Shown: positions 11,601 through 22,499 of the stretch, piece by piece | Numbering within the stretch: the first letter of the stretch is position 1 | How the letters are laid out: each line of letters starts with the position of its first letter | Assembly (NCBI RefSeq): GCF_016859285.1 | Contig: NC_053404.1 | Span: forward strand, 270,001-334,000 | Source: Xiphias gladius | Lineage: Eukaryota > Chordata > Actinopteri > Istiophoriformes > Xiphiidae | Direction: 5' to 3' | Length of the DNA stretch: 64,000 nucleotides | Position numbers and translations under genes: made by a program | Notes under the pieces: model-generated | What the model saw: the letters and a program-made list of their open reading frames with translations, nothing else | Databases searched by the model: none | What the model was told of the DNA's origin: nothing

Positions 11601-13543
11601 ATGAAACTATGAGCTTAATAGAGGGAAGACAGTTATTGTCTGAGTCAGCGGGAAGAGAATTAGGTTCTTTTACAAAGAAAATGAAACTGGCTCAGTTTTG
11701 TTTTATGCTGCAGGTGTGTGGGGTTTTAGGATGGCCCTGACAGTAGTGCTATCCAGCGTAGAGCCATCAGGTGCTTTGTTGGGGTGAGTAACCATACTGC
11801 AGAGAGCTGCTGAAGGGGCTATGGGATGGGAGTCATGTCTTGTAAAGCAGAGATGTGACATAGTGAAGCTGTGGAACCACCTGTTCAGGTACCAGAGGGA
11901 AAGGCTGACCTGATCTTTACCTGGGACAGAGAGCACAGTTATCCTTGGTGAGGTGACGCCGCTGCAGTATTCTCTCTCTGATTTTCATTATGTTTTCAGG
12001 AATAATTAAACTATTTATATCAAACTGCAAATGAAAACCACTGAAGATCCATAAGCCAAAACTCAGAAACTTTGTTCAAATCAAAGATGATTACGAGACA
12101 GAACCAGATATAAAATTCAATTTACAGAGACGGCAGAGATCCTCATGTGCTCAGGTGAGACCCGGTACCTTACACCTGGACAGGAAGATAGAAAGTGATT
12201 TGTGAAGAGCAGCGTTTGGGATCTTGTTGTTTAGGATTCATTTTGTTGTGTGTTCCTTGTGCTGTGACTTGAGGAATCATCTGTTTGGAAGAGTTCAGTT
12301 GAAGAACCCTGATTAGATTTGGTTGTTGATTTGGCTCTTTTAAGGAGAAGAGGTTTATTTTGACCAGATTTATAGAAAACGTGGCAGCTGAGACAGAGGA
12401 CACTGTCCATCAAAGCAGGATGTTTCCGTCATGGAAACGGAATGTCTTGAAATGTTCTCCTTTTGAATCTGCAACTGTGATTATACTGTGATTTGTCATG
12501 TGGCCATCCTAGTTGTTGTTGCTCTCTAGTGTCTTAGAAATCCATGTGGACTGGACACTCAGATAAACTAATCAGTCAATCAAGCAGTCAATCAATATTC
12601 ACAGTACAGACTTCACTAGAACAAGGGATTCAGAGATCATATTTTATTTCTGACGGGTCTTTGTTAGTTTAAGTCTGCAAATTGTAACAGAAATATACAA
12701 AACCAGTAGCCACGTCCATAGTTTTACATCCGTGGAAGCCATCGGTTCATTGTGATGCGTACTGTTGTGTAAAAGGATGTGAGAGGACATGCTTTCTCCT
12801 GTACACACAGGTATAACCGGGGTCGTCTGCAGACTCATCCTGTGCATCAACGCATGGCGACCCTGGCGGGGAGCTCAGCCCACGAAGTGATGGACACCAC
12901 GGAAGAGCGAGGGGACGATGAGGTGGAGGAGCGGGAGCTGGATGAGCTCCTGGCCTGGACCACCACTCTCAGCTTTGAGGAGTAAGAGCGTCTGCTCGCT
13001 GTCACTCGTAGACAGAGAAGGTTCACGAAGTTGAGATGCCCAACATGTTTTTTAAACTGGTTCACACCTTATGTATTTGTGCTGAAGGGCTCTGTGAGAC
13101 ATTCCCTCTCTGCATACATCTTACTCAGTATTATTCATATTGTGCTGTTTTGCCTGTGCAGGTATATGCAGGAGTGGAGACGTTTGGCCTGCAGTCACTC
13201 CTCTGAGCCGAGCAAAGGTCAAACTATTTCTTTTTTACAGAAATGTCCTCTTGTCTCACGATTTGCAGTTATGACTACATGTTGCTCTTGCCACAGGTGT
13301 GACTAACGTCAATTTTTCAAAGCTGTGTAGTACATGCTGGGCTGCCATCTGCTGTTTAGCTTTACGACTAACAAAGCTGTGTTTCAATCAGCATGTATCT
13401 AATCTACTGTGAAAGGAAACCTCTTGATCACCACGTCTTTGTTTACATGTCATTTGATTCTTCTTTGACCCTTCTCTCCCTTCGTCCTTGTTCTTCTCCC
13501 TTTTCTCTCGTGCTCCTCTCCCTCTGCAGATCTTCATTCATAG
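8688..13543 (+). CDS. mfi: Protein MFI (C11orf65 orthologue), nine exons
   Basis: In human, MFI binds mitochondrial fission factor and holds back Drp1 recruitment, so it inhibits mitochondrial fission. Exons: 8688-8692, 10123-10198, 10296-10388, 10468-10521, 10596-10805, 11033-11163, 12811-12981, 13162-13217, 13530-13543. All introns are GT-AG and the sum is 810 bases, 269 residues. Exon 2 carries an IQ-like motif (AARIIQKSWRGY, about residues 14-25). Exons 4-5 hold the family's most recognisable block: ELLDAAAGVFIRFRLGG, then FPPNIYYKIFTHRPI. Exon 6 encodes a basic helix (RWRKRRKIEWLRQ). Exons 7-8 match the acidic DELLAWTTTLSFEEY region. The start exon was chosen because ATGAG followed by gtaatg gives the right phase and lies by the X-box. 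The last exon is only four codons plus TAG, so the C-terminus is about 40 residues shorter than I recall for human. First and last exons are less certain than exons 2-8. Confidence 0.88.
9560..10010 (+). repeat. Dispersed teleost repeat in mfi intron 1
   Basis: The string from 'cagcagaatggctccttt' through 'gttttgtatgtaaaatgtgc' to 'gtacttgggtaggtagttac' and 'cattccacctctgg' matches, from memory, a very common percomorph repeat with recurrent 'tacttaagtacagtacttga' wording. Related pieces occur at 34500-34655 (same orientation) and 57913-58088 (the other portion of the same family). It ends about 110 bases before mfi exon 2. The family name is not known to me. Confidence 0.55.
11245..12190 (+). 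mobile_element. Dead non-LTR retrotransposon fragment in mfi intron 6
   Basis: Broken frames encode pieces of a LINE reverse transcriptase: VGMKQGDV (motif B region, about 11315), LFYADDFVLVA (motif C with YADD intact at 11391-11402), QWRVALNSERTKIIHFR (about 11479-11520), NETMSLIEGRQLLSESAGRE (about 11595-11655), and a C-terminal stretch ending QRRQRSSCAQ near 12155. Several frameshifts and stops separate these, so it is a pseudogene. The wording resembles AP-endonuclease LINEs of the I/Nimb or Jockey type; the clade is uncertain. It lies in the same direction as mfi, between exon 6 (ends 11163) and exon 7 (starts 12811). Confidence 0.75.
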
Positions 13544-13851
13544 CCACCCTGGTTGGAGCCACATGTGTCTGCTGGTGTCGCTGGTGGAGACAGTGAGAAG
13601 AGAAGAGAATGAAATAATTGATGTAAAAACCAAACCAGTGGTAATGTGTTAAGTGCCGTATTTGGGACACAAAGCAGTGAAATCATACTTTGCTTTTTTA
13701 GGGATTTCAAGTCTTTATGCTTCATTTTCATACAGTGAAGTATGATCACTGTGATGGTGTTATGTTAAGCATTTTTTTATTATGAGTCATGGTCAGTGTT
13801 TTGAGAGAGAGAAACTTCAGTTTATCAGTTCAGCTTATCTAAAAATCTATT

Positions 13852-13857
13852 ATTAAA
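13852..13857 (+). other. Candidate mfi polyadenylation signal (ATTAAA)
   Basis: ATTAAA about 310 bases past the proposed mfi stop codon. A further AATAAA lies at 14304-14309. Neither can be confirmed without transcript ends. Confidence 0.3.
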
Positions 13858-14732
13858 CCTGTGAGAGTTATAACAAGTTATAACCAGAAACATCACGTCA
13901 TTTCAATGTTTAAATTCCACTAAAGACATCAACATGCATCAAGCCTGTTAAATTTATCCTTGTGCCTTTTAAATGTTGTGAAATGTGTATTTCTGCTGTG
14001 TTTTGTAGTGTCTAACCAGTGTAAACCACAGTGTGTCACATCAGTCACAATATGTGTGTCTGCAGGTTTAACTGCACTTAGGCACTTAGCAGAGACACAC
14101 GTCAAATAACTGGTTCAACACTTGGACAGTGAGCTTGTTTTTTTTTTTTTTAAATCAATGGAAGACACCAAGTTTAAAATAACTTGATTCAGATTTTACA
14201 CTGGCACTGAGCAAACCGTCATATTATTTGGCAAATGGTCAAATACAACAGAGCGTCTCATCTTGAAATATCCTTTATTGATGCTTAAAAATCTTATTTA
14301 ATGAATAAACTGACATGGCACTACACACAAAACGATGATGTCTGGACGAACGTAGTGACAACTGAAGGAAACAGACAGTTTTGGACGAACAAAAGACAGC
14401 GTTACAGCCTGTAGTCCTAAAAAGAAAAGTAAAACTGACATAAATATTTGTGGTTATTTTCAGCTTTAGAGAAAATAAAACAGGCTGACTTACAAAATGA
14501 AATTTCAGAAAATGATAATCACATCTTCATATGAGCGGGTTCATCTTTGGGCTGAAGTCCAAACATAAACAGAACTGTAGCACCATTACATGGTAGAGTG
14601 TATTGCACAGAGCCAAATTACATTATCTTAAAGGAAAAAATTATTTTTGTGCAGTTTGTTTCCATTAATGTATTTTCTATGCAGTTATTGTTTTTACAGT
14701 TACGTGTGGTCAATGTGATTGTTCTGGTTATG
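13858..14732. other. Intergenic DNA between mfi and Tc1 copy
   Basis: No gene recognised. There is a T run near 14139-14150 and an AT-rich stretch. The AATAAA at 14304 could serve mfi as a distal polyadenylation signal. Confidence 0.5.
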
Positions 14733-15605
14733 AAGTCACTTCAGAAAGTATTCTGGCCCTTTGCTGCGGCTCCAAACTCTGGTCAGGTGCTTCCTGTTTG
14801 TTTTAATTATCCCTGGGACGAGTCTAGAACTTGACTGAAGTCCACCTGTGGCATATTGAATTGATTGAACGCATTTTAGAAAGGCACACAGCTGTGTGTG
14901 TATAGAAGGTCCCACATTTCACACTGCATCTCAGGACAAAAACCAGGACATCAAGTCCAAGGAACTCTCTGTAGACCTCTGTGACTAACTGAGGTGAGGC
15001 CTAGATCAGAGGAAGGGTCTAAAACCAGTTGTAAAGCTTTGAGTGTCCCCAGGAGCACAGCGAGTAACCAGGCAAGAGGGTCCTTGATCAGGGAAGTGAC
15101 CAAGACCCCACAGTCCCTCTAACAGAGCTTCAGGAGTCGTCTGCAGAGATGGGGGAACCTGCTGGAAGGACGATCATCTCAGCAGCGCTGACTCAATCAG
15201 GCCTTTAAGGTAGAGCGGCTAGATGGAGGCGACTGTGAGTAACAGGAAGACGACAGCCTACTGGGAATATGAAAAACAGCATTTAAAGGACTCTGAAAGA
15301 CTCGGAGAGAATGTGCCAGGAAGAATGGAATAAACTGCCCAAATCCAGCTGTGCAAAGCTTGTAGAGACTCACCCAAGAAGACTAGAAGCTGCAATTGCT
15401 TCTAAAGGCGCCTCTACAAAGTACTGAATTAAGGGTCGAAACACTTCTGTAAATGAGAGTTTTCAGTTTTTTAATTTGAATAAATTTTCAAAACTAAAAA
15501 TGTTTTCACTTTGTCATTATAGGTTATTGATTGTAGTATGATAGGAGCAGCAGTTTTATCCATCCAACACAATACAGTGCAGGGGTCTGAAAACTTAATG
15601 AAGCT
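14733..15605 (+). mobile_element. Deleted Tc1-like transposon, copy 1
   Basis: Begins near 'cagaaagtattctggccctt' and ends near 'caggggtctgaaaacttaat', the terminal wording of fish Tc1-like elements. Inside are decayed transposase reading frames, including DNA corresponding to the N-terminal DNA-binding part and the C-terminal end (cccaagaagactagaagctg). The middle, where the DDE catalytic core should be, is missing: about 15296 jumps from the 'aaggactctgaaagactc' region to the C-terminal part. It is therefore non-autonomous. The first 540 bases are nearly identical to copy 2 at 42725-43275. Confidence 0.8.
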
Positions 15606-16616
15606 TCTGTAATTTAGATGTAAGTGTGTCTATAGACATCTGTCCTCTGTTGAGTGAGATGAACACCAGTGACCCAAGCTCAGCAAATCTCTTGTTGAGT
15701 CATCAAAGCAGATCAAACTTCTGTCCTTTTGCCCGAGGGTGTAGTGTGAATCTTTTGCATAGCTGTTATCTAAATACGTCAGGCAAATGTGTGATTTTTG
15801 CATGAGATGATGACAGGAGAGACAAAGAGCTATAAAAAGTTAACGACAGAAACGACGTTCAAGGCCTTACCTATTTCCAGATACTCCTGTCTTTGTGTTT
15901 TTGATAAAGAGTAAATTGTAAATGTAGTTACAGGCTTTAAATGAGGGAATAAATACAGAAGACAGCACTTGTGTCTGCAGTGACCTGGAGGAGCGGGTCA
16001 TCCCTCCTTGTGGCCCCTAACAACAGGCTGTTAGAGAGGTAAGGCAGGTCTTTTTATGACACTTATTTATTCAGTTTATATCAGATATAACTGGAAAACC
16101 CTCATATGACAACATGCTGCCCTGATCTGCTGTAAACCTCAGCGCTCTCATCAGATTGGTGATATGCGCGTCTTCATGACCAAGGTGGATGGATGTTACA
16201 CCATGATGACTCTGGAGCAGCTGCTTCAACTGTCATGGGGTGCTGAGTACCTGAAGAAATAAGAGACCAGATATCAGAAATGGTGTGGAGGAGTGTTTGT
16301 AACCCCCCCCTCCACTTAAAGAAGGCCCTTGCCTGTACTAATGCCGCTAAAACTTCCTGTAATAATCCACTTATACAGTGATTTTCCAGAGGAAACCATG
16401 TTTGAACTTTAGCTGGAAATATAAAGGATCTGGACTCAGTCTGAACTTGGCTCAGTTTGGGTCCTAGTTCTGGCCTGCTCTCTCCCTGCATGAGGCACTT
16501 TGTGTTACTCTTCTGTACCAATACACCTGAATTATAAGAGTACGTCAGAAAAAACAAAGCTAGAGTGTGGTTGCAGTGGTAAAACAGTTTGGGTTTAGTG
16601 GTGATGGAGGAAAATG
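15606..16616. other. Intergenic DNA between Tc1 copy and tRNA
   Basis: No gene recognised. A 190-codon minus-strand frame (16174-16746) runs through the tRNA gene and translates it into the familiar artefactual peptide 'EVPGSNPGAP', so it is not a protein gene. Confidence 0.55.
16611..16614 (-). terminator. RNA polymerase III terminator of tRNA-Cys
   Basis: On the minus strand TTTT begins two bases after the tRNA 3' end, the standard Pol III stop signal and distance. Confidence 0.7.
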
Positions 16617-16688
16617 AGGGGGCACCCGGATTTGAACCGGGGACCTCTTGATCTGCAGTCAAATGCTCTACCACTGAGCTATACCCCC
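16617..16688 (-). tRNA. tRNA-Cys (anticodon GCA)
   Basis: The 72-base minus-strand sequence folds as a full cloverleaf. The acceptor is GGGGGTA paired with TGCCCCC (one G-T), the D arm GCTC/GAGC, the anticodon stem TTTGA/TCAAG with loop CTGCAGA, and the T arm CCCGG/CCGGG with loop TTCAAAT. The discriminator base is T. The anticodon GCA is the complement of 16654-16656 and reads cysteine UGC/UGU. There is no intron and CCA is not encoded, as in eukaryotes. A and B boxes are intact and a TTTT follows, so it is probably functional. It sits alone in the gap between mfi and pomp, on the opposite strand to both. Confidence 0.96.
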
Positions 16689-16886
16689 ACTTCTTTACCG
16701 ATGGAGTGATGTAATACTTATAGATACTTACCGCTGTCGTTTCCACTACTGTACCACTACAGCATGTTAAAACTGTTTATTTATATAACTTCCTAGCTAA
16801 AAACAAACTAACTACACACACACGCACGTCAGTATTAATGAACCTTTGTCTCTTCCTGTCCCGGTAAAACTTTCCTACTGGCTCAT

Positions 16887-16926
16887 ACCGGATGTGTCGC
16901 ACTAAAAACGCGACTCTACCGGATAT
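16887..16926 (+). promoter_or_regulatory. Probable pomp proximal promoter with ETS-like sites
   Basis: Two CCGGAT motifs (CCGGATGT at 16888-16895 and CCGGATAT at 16919-16926) lie 40-80 bases ahead of the pomp start codon in a locally CpG-containing stretch. CCGGA(A/T) is the ETS-family core found in many TATA-less housekeeping promoters. No TATA box is apparent. The transcription start is not known from sequence. Confidence 0.35.
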
Positions 16927-16966
16927 TAAAGCGGACCGAAAGGAAAGTGGAAGAGACTGAATCACA

Positions 16967-19542
16967 ATGGTACGGTGCTACCTGTATCTCATATACCATC
17001 ATTTTTCTTATCCTGAGCATGACGGTGGCAATGCCGCTGTTATTTCTAGATATGCTGGTATTTATTTCAGTCCTTCGGGGCTTTCTCCTGCGTCTGTATC
17101 CGCTGCGGAGGCCGATAGGGCTGTATTTGATTAGTCACCTCAGCTAGTGCTAGTTAGCTCCGCTGCGAGTGATGGGGTTAGCTAAAGTAGCAGACTAAAT
17201 ATATTTACTCTCTCAGCGTCTGTGAGTTATTTACTCTGATTTCATATGAGTAAATGTTGGTACAGTTTGTCGTCTGTTAACGCCGTCTGTCGTCTGTACC
17301 TGACAGAACACCCGGGGACTCCGCTCTCAGCTGAAAGACAGTGTACCTGTGGCAGGCCTCTGTCCTCGGGGACCGTATGGAATCCAGGACTCTCTGCGGA
17401 GCGGGTGAGACATTAATTTGGAAATACATTAATTAATCTGGAGACTCAAATAGATAACTCTAATGTATAACTAAAGTTTAGTCCCTTCGTGTATGTACAG
17501 ACTGGACACTCGTGTCTTTGATTTCAATTCTGGTTAAACTGACACTACATTGACACGGATACTTGTCAAAATATAATGGAAGACCATTTTCAAATATTTA
17601 ATTTCCACCCTACGTTTCAGTGTTTTATTCGCTTGCTTTTATTATAAGATATAAACTTGTAGCAATGCTTCACCTGTAGCTGATGCAGACCTGATTATCC
17701 AGAGCCTGGCGGAGACACTGTCCAGGCCAGTAGTATCTTGGCCCAGATGGATCAGTATCAACATTTGCATTATGTCAGCTGATGATAGTGATGTTAGCAA
17801 GAAAGAGCGGGACAGAAATCCCAAAGGTCTGCTGTAGGTAATTTAAAATTTATTCTTCAGGTGTCCAGTCAGTACACACTTAGGTCACTGTTCTTTAAAA
17901 TTCATATTTAAGAGATCCCCATGAAAAATGTTTGGTCACTATATGTGTTAATGTTATGTTATGTTATGTGTTAAGGGAGGACATATGGGCTGATCTACGA
18001 TTTTTAAACTTTCAAATATCGGTATCAGCCTCAGAAATCCAGTTTTGCTCAGACTGTGCTTCAGTCTGTTGTGTTAAGTTACAGCTGCATTTATAAAGAG
18101 TACTATTACAGATGCGTATCTCCATGCAAATACATAAGATTATCATCAGTTTATTAGTCCTATATCTCTGAAGCACATTAAATATACATGGTACCTGTTT
18201 GTGTTCCTCTGTTGCTGGGCAGCTTTACCAGTGTAAAGAATGAGCTCCTTCCCAGCCACCCACTGGAGCTGTCAGAAAAGAACGTGAGTAATTCTGACCC
18301 TTAAGGGGTGAATGAATGAACCACACACTCTCTGTCCACACACTTCAGTGTTTTTACTCATTCTGCCAGATCAGACATATGGCTGGCTCTTGTGATGGCT
18401 TTAATGCACCTGCTGGGCCATAGCTTCCAGCTTCATAATGCTTGTTAGTGCAGTGAGGTTGGTGACCTGACCACTCTCTACCTGCTCCAGCTTGCCACAA
18501 CAACTGGAGACACCTCTTGAGATTTTGCAGGGCCTTTAATGTTGCCATTAAACAGTGATTTTATTAATGTTAACCACACTGGTGAGAGTAACTTCCAGTT
18601 GGTCCACATGAGTCCTTTAAAAACTGCATACTTGTACCTGTTATATTAGGAAAAACACAATAAGACTAACAATGGCTGTTACTTTCAGGTTTCCCAGTGA
18701 GCCATGCACCTAACTGCAGTGCAGCCATAATTAATCACACCTGTTCCTTTCATCTGCCATGACATTGAAAAAACACATCCCCATTGTACTATAGTGTATG
18801 TGAGCTGATCAGGATTCTGTGCTCATTTTAAACTCTACCAAAAAGCAATTTATATTAGGAAACCATTCAGAAAATATTTATTTCTTTTATACAACAAAGC
18901 AGAATCACCTGTACATTTACAAAAAGCCAATCAGTGACCCTGATTTTATCGTGGACAGCAAAGGAAGAAATGACGGTTTAGTGGTAGAGATTATGACTGA
19001 ATGAATGAATGAGTTTGTTCCTGCGTCGTGGCTGACAGATGTTGTGTATCTCTGTGGTGTGCAGTTCCAGCTGAACCAGGACAAGATGAGTTTCTCGACT
19101 CTCAGAAACATCCAGGGTCTTCATGCTCCACTGAAACTGCAGATGGAGTACAGGGCAGCCAGACAGGTAACCGTATGGCTCTGCCCCGATGCCCCCCCCC
19201 AAGTCCTCTTCCTTTTCAGAGGTTTTCATGTTTATTCTTCAAGTCAGTCCTAAGTCCTGATGTCTGTCCTTCCTCCCTCCAGATCCAACGCCTGCCATTC
19301 TTACAGAGTTCAAACCTGGCTCTGGATACGCTGCGAGGCAGCGACGACTCCATTGGCTTTGAGGACATCCTCAACGGTGAGAACCTGATCCTGTCTACAC
19401 CATCTCTGACTGAACTGAGCTGTCTGAGTGTGAAATCTGACCATCGCCCTGTGTTTGTGTCTGTCACCTTTCAGATCCAGCCCAGAGCGAAATGATGGGA
19501 GAGCCTCACATGATGGTGGAATACAAACTGGGACTGTTGTAA
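16967..19542 (+). CDS. pomp: Proteasome maturation protein POMP, six exons
   Basis: POMP (Ump1 in yeast) is the chaperone that guides assembly of beta subunits into 20S half-proteasomes at the ER and nucleus and becomes the first substrate of the finished particle. Exons: 16967-16969 (start codon only), 17307-17404, 18223-18283, 19065-19166, 19283-19376, 19475-19542. All introns are GT-AG. The total is 426 bases, 141 residues, the usual vertebrate length. The C-terminal two thirds are unmistakable: NELLPSHPLELSEKN, FQLNQDKMSFSTLRNIQGL, LQMEYRAARQIQRLPFL, SIGFEDILN, and the end MVEYKLGLL. Residues 16-23 (AGLCPRGP) look diverged from the form I remember. The frame is intact, so the gene is probably functional. 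It lies about 3.4 kb downstream of mfi on the same strand, with a tRNA-Cys between. Confidence 0.97.
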
Positions 19543-19637
19543 AAGAAAATGGACGCAGATCCACACACATCTCTAGTTTATTATTTGTTTATAGGCTCAA
19601 AAACAAGAAGTCACCGACTCAGGTTCTGGGGCTTAAT

Positions 19638-19655
19638 GGGTGGGGTGGGTGGGGG
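19638..19655 (+). other. G-quadruplex motif in pomp 3' UTR
   Basis: GGGTGGGGTGGGTGGGGG: four G tracts of at least three with single-base loops, on the coding strand about 100 bases past the pomp stop. Single-nucleotide loops are the most stable quadruplex layout, so the mRNA could fold here. Confidence 0.75.
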
Positions 19656-19745
19656 CTGGGCTGAGATTGTAAATGACGTGGATCTGGAGTCTTAAACAGG
19701 CATTCAGGGCTGCTTTTGTATTATTCCAATCTGGCTGGTATTTCT

Positions 19746-19751
19746 ATTAAA
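19746..19751 (+). other. Candidate pomp polyadenylation signal (ATTAAA)
   Basis: ATTAAA about 205 bases after the stop codon, the second commonest vertebrate poly(A) hexamer. It would give a short 3' UTR, as usual for this gene. Confidence 0.5.
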
Positions 19752-19759
19752 CTTCATAA

Positions 19760-20313
19760 CCGTCCTCATGATGTGGGTTCATTTGACAAATAATTTAAGT
19801 GTTGTGGTTAAGCGGGTCACGTCGTAATCAAGAGTAGTAATGTGATCCTTTGTAAATATGTGCTCACCAACAGCAGTGAAAATATCTGTGTGACCCTGGT
19901 TAAAACTGCAGCTGTGTGTCAAAGGTATTACAGTCCAGTCATGTGTGATCAGTCACAGAAGACAGTGGAACATCTTCATCACAGAAGGCATTGGCTGAAA
20001 GGCCTGACAAGGGAATGTAACAGGGTTTATTCTTCTCAGATTATTGTCTGGCGTTCCTTACTCACTTCTTACAGTGTCCTGAGAGAGCATAGTGATCAGC
20101 AGCTGCATCCTGTGAGGTGACGTGAAGGTGATCTGCTGTAATAAGGAGCTGCTTGGACGCTGAAAGATGATAACTGGGGGTTTCTTCCCATAATCAACAT
20201 AAACTACTGGCCTCTTCAAATGTATTAATTTAATGTTTAACAAAGGTAAATTATCTTTTGTTGTTTGTTGTTGTTGTTGGTGTGTTTATAATCAACAAGC
20301 ACAACTCAGACCA
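19760..20313. other. Intergenic DNA downstream of pomp
   Basis: No gene recognised. Contains a short TTG repeat near 20258-20280. Confidence 0.55.
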
Positions 20314-21529
20314 GGGGCCTGTTCCAGAAAGCAGGTTTAACAAACTGTGACTAACCCTGAACTCTGAGCCGACTAATGCTGAGATTTGAAACTCAAGAGT
20401 TTTCTGTTCCCGATCAGCTGATCAGAGTTAGTCCAACTCTGAGTATGTTCGCTCTGAGTTAAGTGAGTTAAGCGCCTGGTGAATGGAAAAAAAAAACATC
20501 AGTGTATCTCCTGGATACTGTGATTCACCATGGCAACGGGTAAATAAAGAGCAGAGCCTCCATTTGAATCCAGTGGAGCCAGAAAAATTCATCTGTGATA
20601 TTAATGCACATTTATCTTTACAAACAGCCGCAGTGACAGAGTCTGAGCTGAGAAGACAGTGAATAATTATTTACACTATTACACTTTGTTCAGCGTCGTC
20701 CACTAGACCACGTTATTCAGCAGACTTTGATTTCCTTAATTGAAGATAAAGCGTTAGATTAACAGTTCAAATATATTTATTCAGCTGTAACCTGACGGGG
20801 ACAAAGTGCTGCCGGCAGCTGAAGATGAAAAGATGGATCAAACAGATGAGACATATGTTTATGGACGTACGATTGTGACCTTATGGTCTGACCCAGGAAA
20901 AGTCTCGTGATTTGGGTCATTTGCAGTTGAAAAAGCATTGAGGTTCAAACTGAGTGTAAAGTTTCAGACGTCTGCAGCGTTTAATGACTTTATTTCAACA
21001 TGTAGGATATTTAGACACAGTAAATGAAATGTTGTTGAAACATTTTCCGACGCTTCGCAGCCTGGATTCAAAAACTCACCTTTAAACTGCATTTTGTCCA
21101 GTTTTTAAGTTTTAAAGTCTTTTCATCTTCACACAGAAATATCACATGATCTCCAATATGATCAATAACTATGATAGGAATGTCCCATCAGTTCGACCAA
21201 TTGATCACAGCATGATAAATGTTTCTTCATCGATCAGAGCCTTGTGTCTAAAGCTTCATAGATATTGTTTTATTTTCTATTTTTTTGCAGAGATTAATTC
21301 ACGGTAAACGTTTCAGTGCAGGGGACCGACTGACAACCCGACAGTTGTCTTCATGTCTTCAGAACCTGAAGCTCTGTGTCAGAAACTGCTTCAGGCTCGG
21401 CAAGAAGAGACCGAGAGAAACCCGGGGTCTGTTGGAGGAAAGGGTTGACTGATGACCCAGAGTTTACCTCGACTCAGGCTTAAAGTCAGTGTTTTCACTA
21501 AATCTGCTTCCTGAAGCAGGAGACAGGCC
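20314..21529 (+). mobile_element. Harbinger-like non-autonomous DNA transposon
   Basis: The left end 'cctgttccagaaagcaggtt' and the complement of the right end (21500-21529, 'ggcctgtctcctgcttcagg') form imperfect terminal inverted repeats: both read GGCCTGT..TCC, then GAAAGCAG or GAAGCAG, then a TTTA block. The left wording and the internal 'caccatggcaacgggtaaat' are familiar to me from fish PIF/Harbinger elements. A short frame at about 20575-20662 (EKFICDINAHLS...) ends early. No transposase is left. Confidence 0.5.
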
Positions 21530-22499
21530 AGTACAACTGAACTATTTCTAACTTTCTGGGACAGTTGGGATGCAGGATACTGGTTAGTCTAAAGTAAAGC
21601 AGGTCAGTGAATATTTCCTGCCTGTTTTCACCTTTGACCTTTACAAAGACTTTGAAGGGGACAGGGATGTTCCCCTTTTGTGTTAAACAGGAGTAGCTTT
21701 TGGATTAATTAGAGAAGGAACAGCCTAATGACGAGCCGACGTTCTGTGGTAAAGACAGAAGCCTGGGATTGTCCAAGTGAGACATGTCTGTTAGAACCAG
21801 TGTTGACTCACATTTCCGACACTTTCTTTGAGAAGAAGACATCAGTGGACATCAGGCCTAATGTCATCAGAATAAAATCAATGTCATCAACAATTATTGT
21901 TTTTGAAATATTATGGACATTTTTCATGAATGAGAAAAGGACACAAAACCCTAAAAATGAGACAGTTTTCTGTTGACGTGCCCTGATGCAGCGGACAGGG
22001 TGAGCAGCAGAGAGCTGTGAACCAAATGCAAAATATAGATTTTTCAAGAAAGAAGGTTTGGCTGTGAAATAGTGCTGATCTTACAGGATATGTAAGGAAT
22101 TGTGTGATTTTTGTCAACATTAAATTGACAATTTATTGAATCCAGTCGGGCAAAAATTTTGTTTAGTCAAAGGTCTGTGTCAACAGATGCAGACTTAGTG
22201 CATGTCAGCTGTAATAAAGCATCCAGACCCTTTATGGGACACAGAAAATATCCTGAGTGAATCTGCTCTTGCTCCGTCAGTGTTATTCCTGTGTCTGGCT
22301 CATCGTTCATCCGGTGAGCAGACAAATGCCACATCCCACAGAATTTCTTGGTGCAATTTTCGATGCTCGTAGACAGATTGTGACAAATACAGAAACTCAG
22401 CAAGAAGGAAACAGGCTGAAACCACAACTACTAGTAAATCAGAATCCATCAGGAGTACCACAGCAATGGGTGAGATGTTAGGCTCTTCAGAAAACCGTT
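21530..22499. other. Intergenic DNA, no gene recognised
   Basis: Short frames on both strands, none with a motif. Nothing else recognised. Confidence 0.5.

Noticed and set aside
16174..16746. 190-codon minus-strand open frame
   Set aside because: It reads through the tRNA-Cys gene, giving the well-known artefactual peptide EVPGSNPGAP. The rest has no domain.
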